Source: Drosophila miranda (Eukaryota; Arthropoda; Insecta; Diptera; Drosophilidae). Taken from it: a stretch of DNA of 64,000 nt. The stretch lies in assembly GCF_003369915.1 (NCBI RefSeq), contig NW_022881614.1, forward strand, positions 4,051,001 to 4,115,000, read 5' to 3'. The notes under the pieces were generated by a model. The model was not told the DNA's origin and did not search any database. It saw only the letters and a list, made by a program, of their open reading frames with translations. Both the position numbers and the translations under genes were made by a program. How positions within the stretch are numbered: the first letter of the stretch is position 1; every line of letters starts with the position of its first letter. Positions 31,002 through 42,102 of this stretch are shown piece after piece.

Positions 31002-31345
31002 CTCCATTGAACAGTAGCTGCGCATTCTTCTAATTCCTCTATCCATTGATTGATGTCGGGGTTATTAGAACCAGAAAATTGTGACACACTACCTTCCACG
31101 TCTTTTAGCGTAAACCAAGATTTATACTCTGCCTGTCGCGTACCTGGTTGAACTGCAAAGCAACCATCCACTGCTGTTACTCCGGACTCATCCTCTGACT
31201 CTTCTTCATCCTCAACTGGAAAGCCGTGATGTATTAATAGTCTATCTTGCAAATCGCGCTTTCGTCCCGTCGTCTGCAACGCAAGCTCTCTTAACTTCTC
31301 TCGCAAATCTGCGACTCTCAGTGTCATTATCTCTTCAACTTGCAT
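31002..31345 (-). pseudogene. Gag N-terminal fragment, inverted copy
   Basis: Starts at ATG 31345 with the same MQVEEIMTLRV opening and SAP-like motif as 26762. It differs at several codons around residues 45-65. It ends after about 114 codons where the sequence jumps to the LTR fragment, so only a truncated Gag could be made. Confidence 0.88.
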
Positions 31346-32353
31346 CGTGACGATTTAAATACAAAATAATTGATATTAGCTTATATCTAAGAAAATGTAA
31401 TTAAATCAACTTAAACAACCTTATTACTGCTGGCCTGTTAACAATTTTCCAGTTAACATCGACTCCGAAAACGCCTTTAAAGTCGTCACTGTTAACGATC
31501 GCTTCTCTGTTAACGCTCACCTTACTATGGGTTTACCCTTGTTAACTCTCGCTTCTGCGCAGAACTTTCCAGACTCCAAATTTGACGCACACACACCACC
31601 ACATCCAGATCTCGCTTGCCTGTCGATGTCGCTGTTGCCGTCCTCTCTTTGTTGCCTTGCCTTGCTCTCGCTGTTCGCCGTTAACTCGTTGTCGCTTCCC
31701 GAATCGTCGCTGCTTCTGCTGTTACAAAATGGTCGTCTCCTTGCTGCTTGTCTCTTCTTGTAGTTGTAGTCTCCGTCCGACGCAGTGCAACACAACAACA
31801 ATGTTCTTTGATTCTTGCTGTTTGCTGCCGTCGTTTTGTCGCTTCTGCTCTCTTTGGAACGAACGCGCTCAGATTGTCGTCTCTGTGCCGCTTGTCTCAT
31901 TGTAGCTCTAGCCTCTCAGACGCAATGCACAACAACAACAACGAAGGTTTTGATTCTTGCTGTGTTTGCTGCCTTCTGCCGTCGTTTTGTCGCTTCTGCT
32001 CTCTTTGGAACGAACGCGCTCAGATTGTCGTCTCTGTGCCGCTTGTCTCCTTGTAGCTCTAGCCACTCAGACGCAATGCACAACAACAACAACGAAGGTT
32101 TTGATTCTTGCTGTGTTTGCTGCCGTCTGCCGTCGTTTTGTCGCTCCAGCTGTCTTGAATGTCTGCTCACACTAATGCGCCTTCTTCGACAAGTGTCTCT
32201 CTCGCACTTATAGGCCAGACTGCAATTCAATTTCGCACCGCAACCGATCTCTTGTGTCACCAGTCTCGTGTTCGCCAAAATTTCCAAATACACGCACAAA
32301 TCTCACTTGCAAACGTTGTTGTCTTGGGCTTATTTTCGGACGAGCCCCCAATT

Positions 32354-32615
32354 TGTAGTAGTTTAAGTTGCCTGATGGCAACGAGTAACATTTATTTAAT
32401 AAGTATGTTGGACTTAAAATTATAACAGCTCCAAGTTTTACAAGTATGTTTGTGACTAATTATATGCGTGTACGTCTGATGCGTGGCTGAACTGACAACT
32501 GACTGATCTCTCTCTCTCTTGCTATCGGCTCTCTCAGAGCCGATTACTGCTCTATCCCGACGACACGACGAAAACACGACCGCTTCGTGTCTCTCTCTTT
32601 CCTTCGTTTCCTACA
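32354..32615 (-). repeat. Inverted LTR (262 bp)
   Basis: Minus-strand TGTAGGAAACG (from 32615) to CTACTACA (32354). Slightly longer than 25585-25840 through small indels, which shows some divergence between the two ends. Confidence 0.85.
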
Positions 32616-35600
32616 TATATATATAGGAAAAAAGGCATAATGTGCGCCAGACAGAGGCGGGCGACCACAAAACCCACATGCAATTCCACTCCGATGTTGC
32701 ACGCAATTAAAATCTTCATTAGCCGTGAAGATCCAAGTCCCAAGATCCAAAGGATGCTTACACGCTGCGAGTATGCGCTGTGTGCCACATGCGGCGTTCT
32801 GTTGAAAGCAACTTAGAAAGAGAGGTTGTGTCTAAGTTTCCAGACATTGAACTTGAATATGAATTTGTAATTGCATGCGGCATGCGAAACTTGCTCAAGC
32901 CAATTAATTACGCATCGATTTGTGACTCTTCAGGTTTTGCCCCAAACCACATGCGAGGAGGATGGAGAGCCGTAGCCGTAGCTGGAGCTGGAGTCGAGTG
33001 TTCAGCATGTGGGGAGTCACATTTGCATTTGACAGGGGACGGGACGCACTGGGATGAGCCGGAGAGTTGCCACTTAATTGTTGCCAGCCCCAGCTCCAGC
33101 TCTGGTCTCTGACTTGGCAACTTTTGCGAAATTGTATGCTTAATGGAATGCTCAAGGGATGGCTGGGGATGGAATTGCAGCTGGGATATGGGATATGGTG
33201 TAGAGCTAAAATCAAAAGCCATTAGTTTTGTCTTCATGGGGAACCTGGGGGCTCATTTATCAATAATTTCCTGGTAAATCGATTCAAACTGCATCCCCAG
33301 TGATTGACATCCGAGTGGGGGTCCCCTTCTGACCTGATGCTGAGGACTGTCGTTGCTCCAGCTTCGGCCTACTCGTCATCTGGTGATTGCATGATTCACG
33401 GACCTGCTCCATGGCCTGTGGCTTGCAAAATAAGTTTCAATTATCCACAGGTACACGGCAAGCGATGAATAATAATTTCATTTAAGTGAAACCCTCTCCC
33501 GCACCAACAAAAAGGCAGTGGAAAAGGCACCGCACTCCATACAATAAATGAATCCTCATCAATTCATAGATAGCAGCCGCAGCTGGAGGAAGAGGAGGAG
33601 CAGCAGCATCCTGGCATCATCGTTGTCGTCCCGGTGAGTAAGTCCGGCCAAGAGCCAGAGCCATAGCGAGAGCCCGGCCTAGCCCCCAAATGAGCCAAGA
33701 GCCAGGCAAAGGCAATAAAATTTATGTTAAGTAGCGCGGCCATAAATAGCCAAAACGCAGGGGATGGTAGGAGAGTGGCTATCGGACAACGTCGTCATCT
33801 CCTAACCTTGGCAAAGGAGCAGCAAAGGAGCATCAAGGAAGAAGGCCTCAATCGATATTCGGACTATGGGATACCCGTTAGTCGAAAGATCATTTCGTTT
33901 GCTTTGTTTTCTACGGTCTGGCTGTCGGATGTTGGATAGGAAAGGATGTGTGGAGTCCCTAATAATCATTCTTTGTGGGGCTCTAAGCCTCTCTTCTACC
34001 CATCAGAGACACCCCAAACCTCAGCCATTACAGGGTACCACAGCGAGAGGAAGAAGCAAAAAAATCGTGAAATCGTGGAATGATAAATGTCAAAGCAAAT
34101 GACATAAATAATCGAATCGAGCGCAAACTCAGTCAGCCATGAAAGCGATGTGCCTAGAGGGCAGGCAGCCTATCAGCGACATTGGCGTCGAGGCTCCCAT
34201 AAAGAGAATAATCAGCAATGGAGGGAGGAGCTGGAAGGAGACGAAATCCTTTAACGTCACCAAGTGTGGTCCGAGGCTCGATTGCGTGCCCCATTCCCAT
34301 TTCATTCCATTCTTCCATCCGTCACGAGCACGAGCCTCGTTCTCTCCGTGAATGGGGGGTGATGATGCCAGTGCGCGGGCCAGTGCCGGGCAAAAGAGGC
34401 GACTTCAATTATTGATAGATTATTTACTGTCAGTCAGTCAGTCGGTCCGGCTGGCAAGCAGGGAGGCGGCCAGGGAGGCAGGCTTTCTGGCAGGCAATGA
34501 CATTGCCCATTGGCTTTGGTTCCAAGAAGGAAAAGCCCCGTCACAGTCCCATCGACATCGTCATCTCCGACTCTTGTACGCGACTTACATTAATCATTAA
34601 CTGAGGCACTTGTACCCCCACTTACCCCCCACACTCCTTCACCCTTTATCTGTGCCTCTCCGTCTGTGCAATTTGTAATTCTGTATAAAGCATCAAAAGG
34701 TAGAGACTTCATATATCATAGATCTCAACTGGAAGAACGAGAATTTGCATTAACACATCATCAGTGGCTGATGAGACGCCCAGGAGGGAGTGTCTTTGAG
34801 GAAAGTATCGGTTACAAAAAGCACTTGAATCGCAGGGAAATGAGCAGAAGAATCCCGTAGATATTTCGAAAAACAAATTACTCGAACACGAGAGCCCCCC
34901 CTATGCATAAATCAAGACCCCGATCAAAATAAGGAACTTCTCCGATCATAAATCCCCACAAGAGCAAATCGAGAAACACTTTCAAATCCGCGTGGGACTC
35001 CTCGGCAAGGGCCTCGGGCCGCTCGGCACACACCTTTATGGCTCATTAACGACATGTCTTGGCCAGCCAGTCGATGGCTTTTGCATCTTTGGGGGCTCCA
35101 CCAACAAAACGAGCTCAATAAAAATAAAAACAGTCTGTTGGCTGGGGACTGGACGACAATAAAACAAAATGGCAATTTACGATTTTATTTACGAGCTGCC
35201 GTGCAACGGCGCACTACATCTAGACGGAGAGAGGAACTTCAAAAGGAGGCGCACAGCATGGCAAACGAAAAATTTGTCATGCTCAATGCGTTTCGCCTCA
35301 CTCCGCCTCAAAAAAGCAAACAAAAACAAAGAGAGGAGTGCTCGCATTGAGATGGTTGTCTAAACTTGTGGAAACGCATAAATTATACTGCATATAGTAC
35401 GATATACGAGAGGCTCTGTGCCATAGCAGCTTTCAACGCCCGTCCGCCCCCAGCAGCCGCCCACAATTGTGGAATTGTGGAGCAAATTGCATTTCGCTGC
35501 GACTTCAAAAATGACCGACACACCGCACCGCACCCCTTCCGTTGTGCAGTTTTATGGGCGTTTCACACACTCAGAGACACGCACCGCTGACGCAGACGCC

Positions 35601-36360
35601 CCCTATTTTTGGGGGTCTATTTTTGGGCATTTCTCTTAATTGAAAGTTTATTAGAGGCATTTGTTTTCTGGTTTCAATTGGGCAATGGGCGTGAAAAATT
35701 AGAGGATATGGTGTGTAGTATAGAAGAAGAGAGGTATCTATCTGTAAGTGTGTTCCATCTTGTTTCTATTCTTAGTCCCACATAAGATACAGCTTTTGCC
35801 GTACAACGCCTATCCACTCCATGACTTCTTCGTGCAGTACATCTATGCTCTATCTAAGACCCATGCCGTCTATGCCCGATCTATCCTTCACTCTTTGAGC
35901 CGAATCTTCCGTCAAGTTCATTAGTACAAAGTAACGTTGGCTAATGCACTACAGAATTATCATCCGAATACCTTTCTCTACTTCTTAATTGTATATCCAA
36001 ACTCTTTCATCTCTTGACACTCTCTCACTACCGCTCCAAGACTTTCTTTTCCGAATTTCCTACATAAAAACTACCGAAAAATCGTAAAAACTTGCCCAAA
36101 TCTGTTTTTCATTACGCTACTAGAAAGTCTAGAAGCCAAGACGCAGAATAATCCCCAAACTGCACTCCGCCGATGAGGAGCGGGAGGATAGATCTCTCTC
36201 TGGCTCCTGTGGAGATGGAGATGCCGCGTAATGCATCATAAATTCACATTAACACTCTGCAGACATGTGCGCGGTCGCCTCCCTTCGGGGCCGCACTCCA
36301 CTTCTGCCCCACATTGTTGTTGTCTGCCACACACATTTATGGGGCTCATTTTGCGTTTTA
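32616..36360. other. Non-coding, apparently single-copy DNA (3.7 kb)
   Basis: I find no exon chain, repeat family or RNA gene here. Open frames are short and overlap on both strands without protein character. Base composition and the many short poly-A/T, CAG-like and GAGAG stretches look like fly intergenic or intronic sequence. It starts with a TA run at the LTR edge and ends at the target duplication of the LINE at 36371. Confidence 0.5.
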
Positions 36361-36370
36361 AAAGATATGT
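36361..36370 (+). repeat. Target-site duplication of LINE (left)
   Basis: AAAGATATGT, repeated at 37413-37422 after the poly(A). It marks target-primed insertion of the LINE between them. Confidence 0.85.
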
Positions 36371-37207
36371 GTTGCAAAATCATCGAAGCGCCCAATCTGT
36401 GCAGGCGTCCCACAAGGCAGCGTTCTTGGACCAACGTTATATACCCTATATACAGCCGATATGCCTTCCTCAAGGGTAATAACTGGGTTGGACGAGGACG
36501 ATGTGTTGATAGCAACCTACGCGTATGACACTGCAGTGCTGTCCAGAAGTCCAAGCATAAATCTAGCTACGGAAGCTCTGCAACAATATGTGAGCAGCTT
36601 TGAGGTCTGGGCTCAGAAATGGAACATAGGCATCAACAGCAGCAAATGTGCTAATGTTACTTTTGCTACGAGAACACTTTCTTGCGGAGGCATTAATATG
36701 CTGGGCTCCACACTTACGCACAAGAGCTCGTACAAATACCTGGGTGTTGTACTCGACAGGTCACTAAATTTCAAAACCCATACTACCATGGTTCGACAGT
36801 CTGTGATGGCGAAAGCGGGAAAGATGGCGTGGCTACTTGCACCAAGAAATAAGCTATCGCTGTACAGCAAAGTCACGATATACAAGTCCATCCTCAGCCC
36901 CATATGGAAATACGCACTTCAAGTTTGCGGCATCGCGTCAAAAACCAACTTAAATAAAATTAGAGTTGCTCAGTCAAAAATTCTACGACGAATATGCAAT
37001 GCTCCATGGTACATACGAAACAGCGACATCGAGAGGGACCTAAAGGTTCCCAAAGTGGGCGATGTTATACAATTACATGCAGCAAGGTACTTGCAACGAC
37101 TTGGTGGTCACCCTAATGCGCTAGCCAGACGTCTAATTAACCCGCCAAGGAAAAGAAGACTCAAAAGGAGTCATCCACTGGATCTCCCTACTAGATCCCT
37201 CCTATAA
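36371..37207 (+). pseudogene. LINE reverse transcriptase, C-terminal part
   Basis: Open in one frame for 278 codons from the truncation point to a TAA/stop at 37205-37207. It begins at the conserved GVPQGSVLGPTLYTLY block. The catalytic YADD box reads YAYD (near 36522), so one catalytic Asp is lost. The rest is the thumb and C-terminal region (KYLGVVLDRSLNFKTH; KVTIYKSILSPIWKYALQVC). Dead on arrival because of truncation, then mutated. Confidence 0.85.
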
Positions 37208-37412
37208 CATCTCATTAACTTTTTGTAAATATTCTAAATAATGTATGTACCTACTCCATATATGTAACATTAAGTTTAAGTATGTATCTCCTGTGATCAA
37301 TTGTTTTTCCCCTTAAATGTAAAACTAGATTAAGTTGCCACGAAAGGTAGCAGTAAACTTGTTTAAAATAAAAAAAAAATTTTCCACATGCAAAAAAAAA
37401 AAAAAAAAAAAA
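36371..37412 (+). mobile_element. 5'-truncated non-LTR retrotransposon (jockey-like)
   Basis: About 1.04 kb between 10-bp target duplications, ending in a ~21-base poly(A) (37392-37412). Only the end of ORF2 and the 3' UTR remain, the typical outcome of incomplete reverse transcription. Confidence 0.9.
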
Positions 37413-37422
37413 AAAGATATGT

Positions 37423-38065
37423 ACATTTTGTGTGCCATTTGTGTCATCCACGAGTATGTGTGCCGTCTGCGGCGCGACGGGTGGATTTTGTGCATCTGTT
37501 TTGTTAGAATTATGATGCCATTTCAACCACAAGTGGTATACCCTACACATTAGGGGTACCCTGACTGTGATGTGAAGACTAGACCGGCAAAGAAATGGAG
37601 GACGGTTACAGGAGGAGATGTTATCCAGTATTTCCATTCGATTTTACAACCTTTTTTGTGGACTCAAACCACCTCAGGGTGTTCTCAGATTCGAGGAGTC
37701 CCTTTATTGCCGCTTTGTGGCCTGGCGATGGCAGCCGTCGCTTCAGTATATTTACTTTATAATTTTTTATTGCCCCATTTGAGTGTGTGGAGGCTTTTGT
37801 GCATTTGACAAAATTTTCACGATTTACGATCGACATCATCATCAACATCAGGAGGATGTTGTGGACCAGTGGCAGAGGAGGTTGGGTGGCCGTTGCCCTT
37901 GCCACCGCTCCAGCACCCCACAACAGAGATCCCCAATCCCCAAACCCCGATCCCCAATCCATGGCTGAAAAGCCTTATGTTAATTTGTTGTGATTTATTG
38001 AACGATTTTTTATGGGAGTTTCACGCATTTTCTTCTCGGATACTCGAACCGCCAGTTGTCCTATA
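37423..38065. other. Non-coding flank between LINE and DINE-1 copy
   Basis: No feature supported. Continuous in style with the DNA left of the LINE, as expected because the LINE sits between its two target copies. Confidence 0.5.
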
Positions 38066-38849
38066 TTTATACCCGATACTCAAAATGTCCGTCTGTCCGT
38101 CCCCTTCAGAGCCTAGTGCTCAAAGACTATAAGAGCTAGAGCAACGATGTTTTGTATCCAGACTTCTGTGATATGTCACTGCTACAAAAGTATTTCAAAA
38201 CTTCGCCCCGCCCACTTCCGCCCCCACAAAGGACGAAAATCTGTGCCATCCACATTTTTAAAGATACGATAAAGCCAAAAACGCAGAATCGTACAGGATG
38301 ACTATATGTTCTAGAGTGTAAAATCTCAACCAGATCGTATAATTATTATAGCCAGAATCAAGAAAACAATTTCATTCTTTCTCGCTCTGTCTCTCTCTAA
38401 CACACAGGTTTCATGGTCGGCTTTGCCAATTGCAAAATATGAGTTCAAGGATCTCAGAACCTATAAGAGCCAGAGCAACCAAATTTGGTATCCACACTCC
38501 TGTGATATCGGACCTTGACCGTTTCGTGTCCAAATTTCGCCACACCCTGCACCCTGCAGATTCGAGAAAACTAAAAACGCAGAATCATAGATTATGACCA
38601 TATCTATCAGACTGCTGAATCTGGATCAGATCGGATCATTTTTATACCCAAAAGGAACAAATCAATTTGCACTGGCTACGCAGCGCCCGACGTCACGCTC
38701 AGACTGATTTTCTGTCTCTCTCGCACGCACTCTTTGTCGTGTCGTTTAATATTAGCGGCGTCTGCCGGAGGAGAGCCATACTGACTAAGTATCGGGTATA
38801 ACTGTAGAGTTGCGGTGACCGCAGCAACTCACAACGTTCCCCCTCGTTT
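38066..38849 (-). mobile_element. Second DINE-1/ISY-like copy, shortened
   Basis: Reverse complement of most of 3806-4926. It runs from CCCGATACTCAAAATG at the hairpin end to GTTCCCCCTCGTTT at the other. About 110 bp next to the hairpin (the TGATCAAGAATATATA block) is missing, and a further gap lies near 38545-38560. The GA-rich MSL-like stretch is kept (about 38378-38402 on the minus strand). Confidence 0.8.
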
Positions 38850-39440
38850 TTTTGTGGCAAAGCACAAACATTTGCCACAAAACCGAATGACATTTTGAGT
38901 GCTCCGCATGTTTGGTTAATTGAAAAGAAAAACCGCATTGAATCGAAAGAAACAAGCTGGTTGCCCCATTCCGAAATTGGCGGGAATTCAATGGATATTC
39001 GTACTTCATAGATACTGGGAACGGGGCTACGAGACACCTTTTCGCACAGTTGGAGATCCGTTTGTTGAATGTCCACGGACCCCAATGGCCCCTTGGGTCC
39101 CTCTGCCGATGCAAGTATGATCAATGTGCGTCTGTCATGCAAATTTAAATTTGTCCAAAATGAAAAAAGAAAACCCCAATCCCAATCCGAGACCCCAATC
39201 CACGAAAGCCGGGCACGCAGGCAGGCCGCAGCCAGGGGACGGGGCACCGAGGTTGATGTTGCTGCCGGGCCTAGACAAGCGGCAAGTTAATTTATGCAAC
39301 ACTTTAACACGGCGCGGCAACAACAACGGCCGCTGTGGCAGCAACACAATGCCAATAAAGGCTTTGGGGCAGACACAACAGCCACAGGAACAGCCACAGC
39401 AACAACAACTTGAAAATTGTTTATGCGTCTGCATAATACA
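38850..39440. other. Non-coding flank, DINE-1 to BEL copy
   Basis: No exon or known repeat. Includes a short CAACAG-rich stretch near 39375-39410. Confidence 0.5.
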
Positions 39441-40830
39441 GCGTACATAGCTATATTTTGTTGTTTCGCGACTAAAGCAGTACATCTGGATCTTGTCAGT
39501 GATCTCACCACAGAAGCATTTTTAGCGGCACTTCGGCGGTTCATCTCTCGTCGAGGAAAATGTCAAGTGCTCCATTGCGACAATGCTACGAATTTCGTAG
39601 GAGCCAGGAACAAACTTCAAGAGTTAGAAGAAGCCATATTCTCGGAAAAGGCAAAAGAACACATTGTACGAGAGTGCAACAACAAAGGGGTACAGTTTAA
39701 ATTTATACCTCCTCGCGCACCACACTTCGGCGGCTTATTGGAAGCTGCAGTAAAATCTGCCAAACATCTCCTCTTAAAAAAATTGGACACAATGGTCCAA
39801 TGAATATCTTCAGCAGTTGCAACAGCGTCAAAAGTGGAGGAAGTCTTCGGCTAACATTAAGGAAGGAACATTAGTAATACTAAAGGAAGACAATACACCA
39901 GTATTACAATGGCCACTAGGAAGAATCATTCGATTGTTTCATGGCAAGGACAATTTTGTAAGAGTGGTGGAAGTAAAAACGGCAAAGGGGATTTTCAAAC
40001 GAGAGATCCAACATGTAGCTCCACTATTCAACGAAAAGGAACCCACACATAAACATCCGATAGATGATCCATCAGAAAACGAAGAATCATCCGAGGACAG
40101 ACAGCCTAGGAAAAGGACACAGCCGAATAAATTGTCGTTAACCATGACAATGCTTGTAATGTTGTTGCTGGTACCGTTAGCGATGGCACAGTCAATCAAC
40201 ATAACCCAGTTTGGATCAAAACCGGGTATATACTTTGAAAGAGTAGGAACCAGCCAACTTGCGACAACTGACTGGACCATCATTGTCTACTACAATTTAA
40301 AGCCCTATTGGAAAGACATGAACACATTCACCATGGGGACTACAAAAATTGGACATCTATGCACACAACTTCAACTAGTAGACGCATGCACCAGTATGTA
40401 TCAGCACTTATTGATGAAGAGGACCTGCAAGCTGAAAATACACTAATAGCAAGAACACGAAGGCAAAGGGCACCGCTGGACATCATTGGAAACATCGCAA
40501 GCAGTCTATTTGGCGTATTAGATTCAACATATGCCCGAGAAATGTCGGAAACTATAGCAAAGGTTAAGGATAACGAAGATCACCTATTAACCTTGCTTAA
40601 AAATCAAACATCATTGATTGACTCTACAATCAATGTGATAAAACGGGATGAAATCTCAAATTCCAAACGATTAAGTCGAATTGAGGATTTTATCACCGAG
40701 TAAAGGGAAGGGCTGATCATTTTAGCGTCTTTCAATGGTACACTACGTTGTCTACTCAGTTGACTCTATTATCTGCAAATCTTCAACGAATGCAAGCAGA
40801 GATCATCAATGTCTTGACAGATATCCGGCC
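39441..40830 (+). pseudogene. BEL integrase/envelope remnant
   Basis: Integrase part to ~39780 (HCDNATNFVGA, APHFGGLLEAA), a deletion, then the integrase tail and envelope start. A small indel near 40411 shifts the envelope frame, a stop lies at 40701-40703, and the distal two thirds of envelope, including the transmembrane segment, is gone. It keeps the signal-like stretch and the basic cleavage motif but can make no working protein. Confidence 0.85.
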
Positions 40831-40837
40831 GGGAGGA

Positions 40838-41495
40838 TGTACGATTTCAACTTAAGTACAAAATCGTATGATTAGACCTAGACAAATAGCTAGCCATAAA
40901 AAAGGTTAAGATTTCCCAGCCACCTAAAGAAATAAACGATAATATGCTCTAAATATAAATATGTGACATGCACTACTGACCTAAATAAATATACAACGGA
41001 CAGCTGCATGCATTTGTGTACATACACTGTTAAGATATTTACGGCACTATCATAAAACACATTCTGGATGACCTGCATGTGGTCAAATCTCACACCATCT
41101 GCATGATAACCATTGTGACCGTCATAAATATGACCCTTGGAATATTCCACTGTTGGATTTGTAGTAATTGCTTAGTCCTAAATAGATATAACACATTTCC
41201 CTAGCAATATTATACTCAGAACTAATTAAACATACCTAAGATCCTAAGTAAACAATCATACTCATAGAAATTGTATATAAACCTTGCATTTTACCAAATA
41301 AAATCAGTACGAAAGAAAACTCTGACGTATTCACATCTCCGAAGCCCAATTTGTTCAAGTACCGATTGCGGCGACCATTTGTTACTGGTACATGAACCGG
41401 TAGCATACAAATTTACATTTTCAGCATACGATTGTCATATTGACAATCACCAGAATCAAGTGAATCTACATCAACAGATTCATTTGATTTGTTCA
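40838..41495 (+). repeat. 3' LTR of the second BEL copy (658 bp)
   Basis: TGTACGATTT to TTTGTTCA. It has a single copy of the GATTGTCATATTGACAATC module and no PBS-like module, so it shows the basal LTR form from which the longer LTRs expanded. Confidence 0.88.
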
Positions 41496-41498
41496 CCT

Positions 41499-42102
41499 GC
41501 CTTTGGGAGGAAGACAACTCTCGAGGTTCTCCAGTGGATAGGGATATAGCCAGTACTTATACAAGCTGTGAATATTGCGGAGAGCCATGGGGTAATCGCC
41601 TCTTTGGTCACCTGCATCATGGCTCACCTCTATCATTAATGTCGGTGCTTCCCCACACATTGTGGTGGGCATTGGCATCCGTCCCGATGACGAGTTGATA
41701 GTTTTTGGTGCCGGCTTCTGTCACCAGGCTCCTGAGTTCGTCGGGTGGTGCGGGTCTGTCGTGAGCCATGTAGCAGGAAGCCACCAGAAGGCGCTTTTCC
41801 TCGCTTTCCAGCATCACAACCGTCAGGTCATCCGTGCTGTAATGAGACATAAGGTAAGCATGGATTCCCTTTCGTACGAGTACGACGGTTCTGTTCCTGC
41901 TTACCGATGTTGCGTAGAACAGGTTGTGATTTGAGGACTTTAGTCCGGCCACTGAATTGCCTGTCGCAATCCAGGGCTCCTGGACTAGAGCTATGTCGGC
42001 GAGCCCTTGCTCCATGGCGATGAGGAGCTCCGCCGACGCTACCTTGCTTTTATGCAAGTTTAGCTGCAGCACACTCAGCATGGGTGGCTGGCTCACTTGC
42101 AT
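41499..42102 (-). pseudogene. LINE ORF2: endonuclease start joined to RT fragment
   Basis: ATG 42102 overlaps the end of ORF1 by 53 bases. The opening SVLQLNLHKSKVASAELL and VQEPWI, then TDANAHH, are APE-type endonuclease motifs. After NDRGEP the frame stops at 41617; beyond it, to 41499, are ~40 codons that look like an RT piece (CISTGYIPIHWRTSRVVFLPK) in another frame. The end of the endonuclease and the start of RT have been deleted. Confidence 0.75.

Larger units (their letters stand above)
25585..32615 (+). mobile_element. Gypsy-type element fused to an inverted partial copy of itself
   Basis: The plus-strand part is LTR (25585-25840), primer site, long leader, gag-pol (26762 on), and the start of the 3' LTR (30771-30936). 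At about 30937 the sequence turns over: a piece of LTR, the gag start, the leader and a whole LTR follow in reverse order (to 32615). The outer flanks are TATA-rich on both sides (25581-25584 and 32616 on), so the whole composite may have one 4-bp duplication, though TA repeats make this weak. No external target duplication separates the two halves, which argues for one event rather than two insertions. Confidence 0.85.
30937..32615 (-). mobile_element. Inverted partial copy of the SAP-type Gypsy element
   Basis: Minus-strand order from the right: LTR (32615-32354), primer site, leader with the same ~160-bp repeats, gag start (31345 to about 31002), then a jump to an LTR fragment (31001-30937). 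The leader holds about 90 bp near 31430-31530 that the plus-strand copy lacks, so the two halves are related but not identical sisters, or the first copy lost it later. Confidence 0.85.
39441..41495 (+). mobile_element. Deleted second copy of the env-bearing BEL element
   Basis: Begins abruptly inside integrase (matching 21542 on) and ends with a complete 3' LTR. Two internal deletions are plain: about 340 bp of integrase is missing at 39781, and most of envelope is missing at about 40826, where the envelope frame jumps to the polypurine tract and LTR. Nucleotide identity to 21542-24238 is very high. Confidence 0.9.

Noticed and set aside
33724..35590. Short plus-strand frames of 60-98 codons
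   Set aside because: No splice pattern, no domain, and competing frames on the other strand; consistent with chance.
38699..39247. 182-codon minus-strand frame
   Set aside because: Its right part lies in unassigned DNA and its left part in the DINE-1 copy; no domain. Chance frame across an element edge.
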